Notes: generated by a model from the letters alone, not told the origin. Shown: positions 32,833 to 43,500, counted from the first letter of the stretch. The stretch: DNA of 64,000 nucleotides from Chrysophaeum taylorii (GCA_029834535.1 JAQMWT010000479.1:62001-126000), one strand, 5' to 3'. A program made the numbers and translations.

Positions 32833-33865
32833 TCCTAACTACTAATCGACAGATGTTTGTCTGTTTGTTTGTTTGTTTGTCTGTCTGTCCCTCGATTTAG
32901 GGTAAGGATCAGGTAGGCGCGAGAGTAAGGATCAGGTAGGCGCGAGAGCCAGACAGTGATCCTCCAAGCCGTCTACGGCGACCTCGCAGACTATTTCCAC
33001 GACCCGCGGCGGCTCTTTCAGCGCGCCATTCTCACGCCCCGTCGAAACGATGTTGTCGATGCTGACAACGCGCGCATGACCGCGGCCTTTTTTTCCCGGA
33101 GACGAGGCGTCGGAGTTCTTTTCGGCTGACTAGGCTGGGTCGGAAGACGACGCCTCGCTCTTTACAGTAGAGTTTTGAACTCCCTGACAACCAACGGCAT
33201 GCTGACTTTGATCGCGAGCTTAAAGTCTTCGCAACCTCGACCCGTCGCACGGCCACTGCAACGGTACCAGATACATGAGCGATCGTGTCGTTGTCACCGA
33301 GGCTCCTCCAACCTGTATCCCGTAAGGCCCGCCGACGCCAAACGATCAACAAGAGCCAGGGCCAGACGCCCCGCGAGGTCGGCGTCCTCTTGCCCAAGCC
33401 CGTCTTCTGCCACGTCCAGCTCTACGTGGCTCTCTGTCGATCGGCAACCCCGAGGATATCGTCTTCTGAGTCGACGACTCCACCCTACCCCACACGTGCT
33501 GCGCAATACCGATAAGCCCCCTCCCGGCGTCTACACGCGCACGGTAGGTGAACTTACTGGGACCAGGTGAACTTACTGGGGTTTGAGATTGGGACTAGGT
33601 GAACTTAGTGACCAGGTGAACTTACTGGGACCAAGTGAACTTACTGGGGTTTTTAGAGTGAACGCAAAGGCCAGCGGCGTGTACGGATCAAAGCACCTTA
33701 GATTGGCGGAGGTGAGAGCGACGAGCTCGAAGGAGTGGTGTGAGCACGAGTGGGTTTACGCCGAACTTACTGGGGTTAGAGATTTGGACTAGGTGAACTT
33801 ACTGACCAGGTGAACTTACTGGGGTTAGAGATTGGGAGTAGGTGAACTTACTGGCCTGCACTTGT
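32833..33865 (+). mobile_element. Helitron-derived element, right inverted copy
   Basis: Same content as 8831-9857 but on the plus strand. It starts TCCTAACTACTAATCGAC, preceded by A as expected for Helitrons, and ends GGCCTGCACTTGT. It contains helicase fragments (TINKSQGQTPREVGVLLPKP, VFCHVQLYVALCRSA), then several AGGTGAACTTACTGGG units and a repeat-R block near 33700. Broken and non-autonomous. It ends 52 bp before the CTNNBL1 start codon. Confidence 0.8.
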
Positions 33866-33917
33866 CTCCCCAAAACAAAACCAATAACACTAAATAAACC
33901 CCAGGACCGGGCGGATA

Positions 33918-35678
33918 ATGGTGTCGTTTATCAAGGCTCCTAGGTTCGAGGGCGCGCGACCCCAGTACGTGTTTACGACGCGCGATGAGGGGACGGGGTA
34001 TTACTTGGAAGAGAGACCTGTGAGTCGAGAAGCGAAGCGCGTGAAGTTCGACGAGGCGGCGATCGAGGCCGAGGAGGTCGCCGCCATCATTCGCAAGGGC
34101 GAGGAGGTGGAGGTGAGGGAGGTCGACAGCGAGGCCGTGAAGCGTCTGTTGTTACAATTGGAAAAGAAAATGCTGGTGAACCGGCAGCTGCGGGTGAAGT
34201 ACGTTGACGAGCCACGGCGGTTCGTCGACAGCGAAGTAGACCTCGACGAGGCGATCAAGCAGTCGAGTCTCTTGGCAGCCGCGCCCGAGCTGTACGGTGT
34301 GGTCGTCGCTTGCGGGGGGTGCGCGTCGATCGCGAGCCTGCTGTCGCACGAGAACGGGGATGTTCGTGCGAGCGCGTGCGGGCTCCTGTACGACTTGACG
34401 GAGGTGGACGACGGGGCGGATGCCGCGTCGGTCGAGGGGACGCGGGTCCTCTCCAAGGCGCTGGTCGAGTCCGAGGTGGTCGAGCTGCTGGGTGCGGCGC
34501 TGGAGCGGTTCGACGAGACGACCGAGGAGTCGCAGGGGACGCACGACGCGCTCGGCGTTTTCGAACATCTATTGAGCGAGGACGTCGACGCGGTCCGACC
34601 CGAGGCGGCGTTCGCTTCGTGCGGTGCTTTTTTGGTGCGGCGGGTCAAGAAGCCGAGCTTCGACGCCAACAAGTTGTACGCGAGCGAGGTGCTGGCTATC
34701 CTGCTCCAACGGTCGGAGGGCGCAGCGCGCGCGCTCGCCGCCGCCGAGGACGAGGCGGGCGCGAACGGCGTCGACGCGCTGCTGCAGGCGTGCAACTACT
34801 ACCGCAAGCGGAGTCCCGGGGACGGTGACGAGGACGAGTGCCTCGAGAACATCTTCGACGCGTTGTTCGCTTCGCTCGCGGGCGCCCCCGCGACCAACGT
34901 CCCGTTGTTCGTCGAGGCCGAGGGCGTCGAGCTCATGCTCCGGTGTGCCAAGGAGGGTCGCCGCGCGGCCGCCTGCGCGCTCAAGGTACTCGACGCCGCC
35001 CTCTCGAGCCTCGCGCCCTCGAACGACGCCGCGTGCGCCGCGACGCGCCTCGTCGACGCGGGCGGACTCAAAATTGTCTTTCCTGCGCTTATGGGCAAGG
35101 GCCCCGCGCGCGGTCCCAGACTCCGCGGGACGAAAAAGCGCGCCAAGCGCCGCGCCGACGACCGGCGCGACTGCGAGGAGCGCGTCCTTTCTATCCTCGC
35201 CTCCCTCTGTTTCTACGCAACCCCGGCGGCACCCCGCGATGCGCAAGCCAGACTCGTTGCTAAGTTCAAGGAGCCGGGCAAGATACCCCGCCTCGCCCAT
35301 CTCGCCGCCAAATTCTCCGAGGATCTCGGGAACCAGCGTCGCCAGGAGGCCGATCTCCCGGTAAATGACGACGACCCGGACCGCCTTAAATCCCACGCCC
35401 GCCTCCTCCGTGCCGGCGGCCACGCCCTCCGCCTCGTTGCCGTGGCCCTCGCCTTCTCGCTCGCCAACAGCCCCGCCTGCCGCGCTTCGCTCCGAGACAA
35501 CACCCTCAAACCCTCGGACCTCGTCCATCTCCTCGCCGAGTTCGCTGCCGAGCTCGACGACCAGGGGAAGGACCACCTCGACGACGACGACGACGACGCG
35601 AGAGCGGCGAGACGCGTTGCCGCCCTCCGCGCCGTCGCCCTGCGTGACTGGGCCGCGGCGCTGGCTGCCCTTGACTGA
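33918..35678 (+). CDS. CTNNBL1: Beta-catenin-like protein 1 (spliceosome-associated)
   Basis: 586 residues, close to the human protein (563). CTNNBL1 is an armadillo-repeat partner of the Prp19/CDC5L spliceosome complex in the nucleus. Family blocks are clear: VDSEVDLDEAIKQSSLLAAA, PELYGVVVACGGCASIASLL, SHENGDVRASACGLLYDLTE, FDANKLYASEVLAILLQ, ENIFDALFASLAG, ACALKVLDAAL, LKIVFPALMGK and CEERVLSILASL. A basic nuclear-localisation-like run (RGTKKRAKRRADDRR) lies near residue 394. The ATG follows a short AT-rich leader adjoining the Helitron copy, which may contribute promoter sequence. No introns. Confidence 0.93.
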   Translation: MVSFIKAPRFEGARPQYVFTTRDEGTGYYLEERPVSREAKRVKFDEAAIEAEEVAAIIRKGEEVEVREVDSEAVKRLLLQLEKKMLVNRQLRVKYVDEPRRFVDSEVDLDEAIKQSSLLAAAPELYGVVVACGGCASIASLLSHENGDVRASACGLLYDLTEVDDGADAASVEGTRVLSKALVESEVVELLGAALERFDETTEESQGTHDALGVFEHLLSEDVDAVRPEAAFASCGAFLVRRVKKPSFDANKLYASEVLAILLQRSEGAARALAAAEDEAGANGVDALLQACNYYRKRSPGDGDEDECLENIFDALFASLAGAPATNVPLFVEAEGVELMLRCAKEGRRAAACALKVLDAALSSLAPSNDAACAATRLVDAGGLKIVFPALMGKGPARGPRLRGTKKRAKRRADDRRDCEERVLSILASLCFYATPAAPRDAQARLVAKFKEPGKIPRLAHLAAKFSEDLGNQRRQEADLPVNDDDPDRLKSHARLLRAGGHALRLVAVALAFSLANSPACRASLRDNTLKPSDLVHLLAEFAAELDDQGKDHLDDDDDDARAARRVAALRAVALRDWAAALAALD

Positions 35679-35851
35679 TTCGCATTAATTACACCAGGTG
35701 CGCGTCTTCTTCTGGCCTCGTACTCCCTCGTAACGAACGATCGATCAACGGGGTATACTAATTTTTGCACACAAAATCTTGTGGTGACGTCTCCGTCTTT
35801 TCATCAGAAAAGAGACGCTGTTCGGCGCAGCTGCTGGAGGAGCCTAGCTGG

Positions 35852-36085
35852 GTTTAGGAGTAAACTCAAAGGTTAGCGAACACGTGCGCTGGTCGAAGCA
35901 GCTTAGATTGGCGGGGGTGAGAGCGTCGAGCTGAAATGAGAGTGGGGGTGTAAGGGGTGTAAGGTGTAAGCAAGGACGGCAAGGCGTTAGCCTATAGCCG
36001 TCCGGGCGCCGCCAGGGGCCCGGCGGCCGAGAGACGTAGGGCCGTTGGCGTTTCTGTAAGCGTCTTGGCGCTCCCTAGCGGGGTT
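35852..36085 (-). repeat. Dispersed repeat R, right copy
   Basis: Inverse of 7300-7530. Blocks TTTAGGAGTAAACTC, AAGCAGCTTAGATTGGCGGG, CCCGGCGGCCGAGAGACG and TTGGCGTTTCTGTAAGCGTC are shared. Follows CTNNBL1. Confidence 0.7.
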
Positions 36086-37070
36086 AGGGTACAGTGTAAG
36101 TAGCAGGCGATAGTCAGAGCAAGTAAAATGAAGGGCCCCAAAACCAAATCTCTCAGAGGCTCTACCGTCTCGCAGGTCGAATTTGGGAGAGCTGGACGAA
36201 AAAAAGATCTGCCGTATGGGAGGAGGTCGCAGCAAGAGGGATCCAAAGACTACTGATGAGAATGGAGCCGCCAGAGGCTGGGCGGTGAGGTGAGCAAGAT
36301 GGGCAGTAGCAGCTCTCGGAGCGAACTTCACAAGTAGACTCACACATTTTTATGTTCTTCTACAGTTACGAGAGAAGTGGCCCGCAACTTGATGCTGTGT
36401 GGGACGCACAACAATGGGCGAGCTTGCTGCTGGTGTTCGCGAATCCTAGATTCTCGCAGTTGAGTGCGTTCGTCATGGTGGGAATTTCTGTGCTTAGAAC
36501 ATCATGGTATTGTCCGAATTTTCCACTTTTGCAGAGAGAAAGCGGAATATGATTAGCATTTTTACAATTGAAGAGAAAGGGAACTGATGACATGACGTGG
36601 TAAAAACCGACTCCTTCATCGGCTTCGGCACTAACTGCAATGAGTCCGGCTTCTTCTATGGTGCTCCTGGCTGCGAGAGCCAGGCGTTTAGGTCAACGCT
36701 ACGTTACCATAAACTAAAATGCACGCGTCCGAGCGTGGTCGCATGCTGAGATCCGTCAACACACTGGTGGCAAGACGCACAGAACGGCCACGACCGTATT
36801 CATGCGAGCTTCGTGGGCGACGTCGGTGTGGTGCGCGGCTTTTAAAGTATAGCCCTCCCCATACTACCCCACGAGCACACGAAATAAATACGGAAATAAT
36901 GCGTCAGATTGGGACGTGTTGATTCTCAGAGAACTACTGAAGTGTATCCTAGTTAGAACACACAGGGAACACTGGGGCAGGCGCGGTCAGGAGCTTAGGA
37001 GGAGCAGGTCGCCATCTTTGGCGTCTGGAGGAGGCCAATTGATCACTCGAGGAGACCAAGGGAGCGAGCG
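36086..37070. other. Intergenic, no gene recognised
   Basis: Several short frames without pattern. The last 100 bp are the 5' flank of the ADP/ATP carrier. Confidence 0.45.
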
Positions 37071-37982
37071 ATGGGGAAGGAGAAGCCAAATTTTCTTATG
37101 GATTTCTTAGCGGGCGGCATCAGCGGGGCGATTGCCAAGACGGTTACCGCCCCGATCGAGCGCGTCAAGTTGATCATCCAGACCCAGGACGCCAACCCAA
37201 AGATCATCTCGGGGGAGGTCCCGCGCTACACCGGAATATTGAATACGTTCTCGCGCGTCGCGTCCGAGCAGGGCATACTGGCATTTTGGCGGGGCAACCT
37301 CGTCAACGTACTGCGGTACTTTCCGACGCAGGCATTCAATTTTGCTTTTAAAGATTCGATCAAGGCGTTATTCCCCAAATACTCGAGCAAAACGGACTTT
37401 GGCAAATTTTTTTTGGTCAACATGGCCGCGGGCGGCCTCGCCGGCGCGGGCTCGCTATGTATCGTCTACCCGCTCGATTATGCCCGGACGCGCCTGGCGG
37501 CTGACGTCGGTTCGGGGAAGCAGCAGTTCAACGGCCTCGTCGACTGCCTCGTCAAGACTGCGCGGGGTCCCGCTGGCTTCATGGGTCTATACAACGGCTT
37601 TGGAGTCTCCGTCGTTGGGATAATCCCCTTCCGCGGCACGTACTTTGGAGTCAACGACACGCTCGTCGGCATAAACCCCTATCAGAAGGACCCGGGCCCT
37701 CTTGGCTTGATCTCCAAGTTCTGCTGCGCCCAAACGGCCGCCCTCTCGGCGGCCTACGCCTCCTACCCCTTCGACACCGTACGGAGACGCCTCCAGATGC
37801 AATCCGAAAAACCCAAGTCCGAGTGGGTCTACAAGGGGACCCTCGACTGCTTCGGTAAGATCATATCCGAAGAAGGATTTGCTGCCCTCTTCAAGGGCGC
37901 CGGCGCCAATGCCATCCGTACTGTCGGCTCCGCCCTCGTCCTCGTCATGTACGGCGAGATCAAGACCACTATGGCCAAATAG
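37071..37982 (+). CDS. AAC: Mitochondrial ADP/ATP carrier
   Basis: 303 residues, the family's usual size. Exchanges cytosolic ADP for matrix ATP across the inner mitochondrial membrane. The three carrier repeats each carry the Px[DE]xx[KR] motif: APIERVK, YPLDYAR, YPFDTVR. Other carrier-specific blocks are FLAGGISGAIAKT, FWRGNLVNVLRYFPTQAFNF and IPFRGTYFG. The adenine-nucleotide signature that is usually RRRMMM reads RRRLQM here. The ATG follows a purine-rich leader. No intron. Confidence 0.93.
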   Translation: MGKEKPNFLMDFLAGGISGAIAKTVTAPIERVKLIIQTQDANPKIISGEVPRYTGILNTFSRVASEQGILAFWRGNLVNVLRYFPTQAFNFAFKDSIKALFPKYSSKTDFGKFFLVNMAAGGLAGAGSLCIVYPLDYARTRLAADVGSGKQQFNGLVDCLVKTARGPAGFMGLYNGFGVSVVGIIPFRGTYFGVNDTLVGINPYQKDPGPLGLISKFCCAQTAALSAAYASYPFDTVRRRLQMQSEKPKSEWVYKGTLDCFGKIISEEGFAALFKGAGANAIRTVGSALVLVMYGEIKTTMAK

Positions 37983-38537
37983 GCCGTCCCCGTCGAACAT
38001 CATCAAAACGTCCTCCTCACCAGGTCGGCTCCAATTCATTCATTTATTCTGCCTGTCCTCTTCCTGCTGCTTCTGCTGCATTTTTCTCTCGCGATCGCCG
38101 CGCGCCTCTACGGTGACCGTCCCCCCCTCCCCACACAGACCAAGGTCTGAGGCCCCGGGCTAAACCGCGTGCCGGTGGAGTTAGTTCCCCGACTGCTTCT
38201 CTCCGCAACTACGACATCGCCCGCACGACGTCCCTATCTTCCCCTCCCAGCATCAATCCAGGTCTCCGGTAAGCTCGAGGAGGAAGAAGCTGGTCTCGCC
38301 CGGCGGCTTTCGCTGCGTGCCGCCGAGATCACGGCTGCGCGGAGAACAGACAATATGGGGAGGGTTCGCCGCTGCTGCTGCTGCTGTTGCTTTTGTGGCT
38401 TTTGGCATGGAACGGCGGCGCCTGGAACAGGCTGGGGAAACGAAGTAGGGTTAAGAGGTACAAGCGCTTGATGGCTGTGAGTTAGTTGTTTGTTGCGCTT
38501 GTGTGTGTCCGTTGCGCTCTGATACAATGAAAGAACG
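37983..38537. other. Intergenic, no gene recognised
   Basis: 3' flank of the carrier and 5' flank of the WW gene. Contains a (GCT)n run at about 38370-38390. Confidence 0.45.
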
Positions 38538-39098
38538 ATGAGCATTTCGTTTGCACAGCAGCGCGCTGCAATCCCAGATGGGTGTAGACGCAGGTCGACG
38601 CGACGGCGGAGTGTCTTGACGAGCAAAGCGGGTGAGCCGTCGTTGCCCGAGACCAAGGTGGTGCCTATCGGGCGATCACCGGACGATGGTGAGTGGGTGG
38701 AGGCTATCGATATGACATCGGGCGCCAAGTACTACGCGAATACTCGCACCGGAAAGAGCACGTGGACGAACCCTGCGGACCCGTGGATCGCGGTGACCGA
38801 CGAGGAAAGCAAGGAGGTGTACTATGTCAACGGTGTGACGGGGGAAGTAACGTGGGCCAATCCGAGCGACCCGTGGATAGAAGCTCAAGAGCAGGGGACT
38901 GGCGCGGTGTATTTCGTCAATTTGAAAACTGGTGCTTCTAGCTGGCACAAGCCCATGCGCGGCGCCCCGCCGTGGTCCGAGGCCGTCGACCCGGAGTCGG
39001 GACTCCGGTTCTACCTCAACCCTCAGACGGGGTTTACGACGTGGGACGTCCCTCGTCTCCAGGAACCCCCAGATTCGCCCAGCGTCGCCAACTCGTGA
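38538..39098 (+). CDS. Four-WW-domain adaptor protein
   Basis: 186 residues, almost entirely four tandem WW-like modules after a basic N-terminal 45 residues. The modules begin WVEAIDMTSGAKYYANTRTG, WIAVTDEESKEVYYVNGVTG, WIEAQEQGTGAVYFVNLKTG and WSEAVDPESGLRFYLNPQTG. Each ends STW.NP, TWANP, SWHKP or TWDVP. First Trp, the aromatic pair, second Trp and Pro are all kept. WW domains bind Pro-rich motifs, so this is likely a scaffold. No catalytic domain is attached. Related arrays occur in splicing (Prp40) and in algal signalling proteins; I cannot tell which applies. Confidence 0.8.
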   Translation: MSISFAQQRAAIPDGCRRRSTRRRSVLTSKAGEPSLPETKVVPIGRSPDDGEWVEAIDMTSGAKYYANTRTGKSTWTNPADPWIAVTDEESKEVYYVNGVTGEVTWANPSDPWIEAQEQGTGAVYFVNLKTGASSWHKPMRGAPPWSEAVDPESGLRFYLNPQTGFTTWDVPRLQEPPDSPSVANS

Positions 39099-39745
39099 AC
39101 GCCCTGCGTGCTCACGTTCGCAACCCCTCCGTCTTAGCGGTTAATCAAAACCTTCAAGAGACAAAATTCTTCTACTTTAGAGAGTATGGTCGATGAGGAG
39201 AGAGCACAGAGGGCGCGCATCGTTCGTTCCGATCTTCTAAGGTATGCAAGGGCCTAAGGCTTTGGACTAGCGGGCGGCTAGGGTCACTAAGGGTAGAGCT
39301 AGGTGCGCTGAACAACCCCTCGAATGAGGCTATGGCGCGCATAAGTAATTTTGCGTAGGACACGGCAGCTTCCCAGTCTGTGACAGACGACCTCCGTCTT
39401 CGGCGCTGGCTTTCAGAAACCCGCGGTAGCACTCTGTGCAGAACGAGTGGTCCTATTCAATGACTGCGCCATCCGCCATCAGCCACGCAAACGACCGAAG
39501 GTCCTGTTAAAAAAAAACTCGCCGGCCCCCTGTCCCGCGGGAAGAAGACGTCGTCGAGTGTGATCATCCACAAATCTTGATTGGTGTATACCGCGTCGTA
39601 GGCAAGCGCCGCGCTCAAAAAACAAAACCCCTGAGGCCACGCACGCCCTCTTAGTAGGGCCGGATAAGGAACGCGGGGGTCCCGCGCCGGAACCAAAAAA
39701 TTACCAAGGATAATAAACCGGCTTTGTTGTCTTTCGCAAAGTCGA
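39099..39745. other. Intergenic, no gene recognised
   Basis: A minus-strand frame at 39457-39696 (LWMITLDDVFFPRDRGP) has a protein-like look but no recognised family. It may belong to the adjacent family B element. Confidence 0.35.
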
Positions 39746-39749
39746 CCTA

Positions 39750-42640
39750 AAATGGTGCCGGTTTTATCTTGAGCTCTTCAACGCTCAAGTGCCGCCTCGC
39801 GTCGAACCTCTGGGTCGTCGCGGTTCCAGCTGCCGTCGACGCTCCCCCGGGACCACTGTCTGTCTCGGCGACCAACTCGCGGGAGTTGGTCTTGATCTGT
39901 TCGTAGACGTACTTGAGGTGCGCGCTGAGGAATTCTTCGAGGTTGGCATTGGAACCGGCACGGCCGATCGTCCGGTCCTTGCCCAAGGTGTAGGACTTGG
40001 GTTTGAGATCGCCCGTGCCGATGCCGACGATGGCCGATCGTCGGGTCCTTACCGGATGTGTAGGACTTGGGTTTGAGGTCACCCCTGCCCATATGCCGAC
40101 GACGTACCTACGATGTTCGCCTCGAGGACGTACGACGGCGCAGCGTCGCTTGGGAGCTGCTTAAGTGCCGCGTCGAGTCACCACTTAACCGTCGAGAGAC
40201 TGAGTCCTCCCTAAGTGAGCATGATCGTCGACGACAGGTTCGACTTTCATGGCCTCCAGAGCCTTGGCGTAGTCGTTCGCCCGGCGCTCGAGGGAATTCT
40301 CGACGGCTGCGACGCGGAACGGCGATGGTGCTCCATCGCCCCCTCCCGGCGCGCGGCAGCCTGCGCCTTGAGCGGTTCTGCCGACCACGACGAGCTGTCT
40401 CCATCAAAACTCCTTGAACGTCGTCGCTGAGCGTGGCGAGGCGTCCTCCATCAACAAGATCACCCGTTCTAGCCTTCGACGTCGTCTGACCAGCGACCTC
40501 GTCGCCGGCGCGTCGCCGGCGCTTGACCGCAAAACTCGTGGCGGCGCGGTCAAAGATGTGGTCTCGCTGGATCGAGACGACCCCGGGCGCAGCTTTCGAC
40601 GCTCATATTGAAGAAGCTGGCGTTGTAATACTTCAAGGCGCCAACCTCGCCCTCGACCTTGTACGAGTTCTGCCGCGCGATATCGAAGGCCCTCTGGAGC
40701 TCCACTGATTGACCGCCGCGAGGTCGCCGTCGCCAACGTAGCGCAAAGACTGCCCCCCCTCGAACGTGCGGCGCATGCCGCGGCCCCAGGCCCGGAGCGC
40801 GTCGAGCATGGTCCTGGTCTCTGGATGATTGGCGGGAGAGTAGAGCCGCGCCCGAACGGCCGCGACGTCGTGGATCGTGGACTGGCCGTTTACGCACAGC
40901 TTCGCAGACCCTGCATCTCTAGGAACTCGGCGTATGTGGCGATCTCGGTGTCGGCGGCCTCCTGCTCGGCGGTCGCGACGAATTGTGGATTATCCTGGCA
41001 GACTCTGAAGAAGGCTCGCGCTCGCTCGAGAACCGTCGCGGCGTCAGCTCCGCAGCGCTCCTGGTGAACTTGACGAACGAGCTGGAGCGCTCGATTCATA
41101 TCGCCGAACCGATCGGTGATCGCCTTGGCCTCCTGCCGCGCTCTGGTCAGAGATCTCGTACGCTCTGAGTGTCCAATTCTCCGTTTCACGCCGCGGTTCG
41201 CACGAACCTGGGCGGTCGCAATGCCTTTGCCGGCGAGTAGCGCCGCGTCCGTCGATGCCTCGACGACGTCGTCGTCACCGTAGCCCAGCGCGAGGGCGAC
41301 GACGACATCTTGAAGGACGCCCATCTCGGAGAGCAGGTCGCGAATGCAGCGTTCGGTCGGGAGCTCTATGTTGCTCGCGAGCTCCGAGCTGACGACTGCT
41401 TCGATGACTGAGGCCAGGACTTCGGGGATCTCCGAAGGCGCAACCCGCGAGGCAAGTAGTTTCATACACAGCGCCCTCAGCTTCGATTGCCACGTCGTGC
41501 CCTTGACGGATCCCTTGCCAGAAGGCTTCCGCAGTACCCACGCTTCGGCTTTTTGCTTCTCGAGGCGGTGACCCGCTACCGCAGCCGCTCGATCTCCTCC
41601 TCCTTGGCCTGGGCGCGGCCCTCGGCAGACGCGCGAGCTCGATCTCCATTTGCTTCGCCTCCTGGTTGACGGCGGCGTATTTGTCCTAGAGTTGTCGCTT
41701 GGCCCGAGGGTCCGATTTCTTCGGTCGGTTCCTCTTCCTCGGCTCCCACCGCAGCCTGTCTCGTCGCCTTCTTTGACTGGGCCTTGGTCGTGCTGGGCTC
41801 GTCGATGGATCGCTAAAGCTTCGCGATATTGCGGTCGTCATGCTTGCCCCTCGCGGCAACTTGGCGCTCGTTCCGGACCCGGAGTTGCTCCTCCCGACTT
41901 GCCGCATGCAAAACCTCGTCATCGTACTTCTTCTCAGCCTCGAGACACCACGCCAAGGTCTTAGCCAACACCGTATCGGCATTGAGAGTCTCGGAATGGG
42001 GACTGGTTCCGCCCGCGCTCGGCTGCGGTGGCGCGCCCTTCTTGCACCGCATTGGTTGTCTTGAGACCCTTGATGATCTTGTACTTCTGTGCGAAGTGCT
42101 TCCGAAGCAAGCCGAGGACGGGCTGGGCTCATCGGTTGGACGAGATTGAAGAAAGAGTCGAGCGTGGTTCCGTGCCTCTATGCGCGCCGAGAAACCACTA
42201 TTCTCCTTCTCTGCGCTCTCGCGAACACCGGCAAGGCCAACGTTGACCACCGTCTTATCGACAACGTACTTGACGGTGACCATAGCTGTAACCATCCCGG
42301 GTCGTCATGCATCTCTGAATCACCAACAACCCCTCGTCCACTCTTTGACCGCTCAAACAGTCAAAGCGACGCACACCTTGTCGCCCGGCCGAATCCGCGT
42401 CTTGAGGTGAGTGGTCAGCGCATCCGAGGATTAGCTTGCAAAAGACCACCTTCACGCTTCGTGGGCGCGAAGTCTCGCCTACAAGAGCGAGAGCAAACAT
42501 AAAATAGTAAATGCTGCCGTCGAGTACCGTGATGTTCATGATGTGCCCCAGGTCGAGCAGCTCTCCCGAACGTCGATCACGGTTGGCAAACGCAACAGAC
42601 GCACTCGCCATCAACCAGATCAGTGCGTCTCTCGCGCCTG
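39750..42640 (-). repeat. Decayed multi-copy element, family B, copy B
   Basis: Minus-strand coding relics in several frames, longer than copy A at 1750-2530. From 5' to 3' they include NITVLDGSIYYFMFALALVG, a Glu/Lys-rich coiled-coil-like part (LAWCLEAEKKYDDEVLHAA), KLLASRVAPSEIPEVLASVI, ELPTERCIRDLLSEMGVLQD (frame 40890-41465) and, at the 3' end, LKPKSYTLGKDRTIGR with NLEEFLSAHLKYVYEQIKT (frame 39747-40082). A 70-bp tandem duplication lies at 39963-40102. The parent protein is not recognised. Its presence in at least two decayed copies suggests a transposon-borne or amplified gene. Confidence 0.5.
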
Positions 42641-43500
42641 GCGGCTTTCAAGCGCTTCCCCGACGGATCCGCCGCGTCGGGAGCGTTGGTAGGCTAATCC
42701 CCGACGTTCATAGAAATTCCCATCGGCTCACCCGCCGCCATCGCCCCACCAGGCGCCCGACAGAAGACCGAACGCTACATGTATTTGGTTTCAGGTTTTG
42801 TAGTCTTTCTGCGAGGCTAGGGCCTAGTTTTAAGCGTTCTTATCCGACCCTTTCAAGGAGGAGAGGGGGGGGGGTTCTTCCTAGGTGGTATATATTGTCC
42901 ACCGACCACCCTCGGAAGACAAGACCGCCCTCGGTCGCCGACGAGGCTGCCGCGCCAGTTCTATCAGCGCAAGAGGAAGAACAAGCAGCAACCGACGGAT
43001 GAGTTCTGCCTTTGATAGTCAAGCTTGCCTCGACGACCCACCATCCCGGCGGGCTTCGTCCCACGACTCGACGGTTGCCGAGCTCGGAGCTGGCATCCGC
43101 GATGCTAGGGGCATCGACCCCGCAAGGCAGAGTTTCGTCTGCAATTCTGCTCGCTTTTATAGCGATTTGACGCGCCGACTTTGCCACATCCGGCTTTACT
43201 TTGGTACTCGCCATATCTTACGTATTATACCTTCGTGCTGCGTGTGTCACGACGTCAAGGCAATTCGTGTACCTCCGCACCCGCACCTTTCCTCGACCAT
43301 CAGAGGAAGTGGGAGTCACCGCAGATGTCAAATAATATTATTTTTTATAATGTTTTAAAGCCGACAAACAGGCATATCACAGTACTTTTTAACGACAGAG
43401 ATGTCTCCACAAGCGCAGTTTAAAACAGGGGGGGCGTGTGAGCAGCCACCGACGTCATGTCTGTTTGTTTGCTCCACTCGCCACTTGGCTCCGACTCGAG
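42641..43500. other. Intergenic with one possible small gene
   Basis: The minus-strand frame 42840-43214 (124 codons, starting MASTKVKPDVAKSARQIAIK) begins at an ATG and is not obviously a shadow of anything. It matches no family I know and is opposed by an equally long plus frame. A run of G at 42864-42874 lies at its far end. Left uncalled. Confidence 0.25.

Noticed and set aside
42885-43358. 157-codon plus-strand frame
   Set aside because: No recognisable motif, and opposed by another equally open frame on the minus strand.
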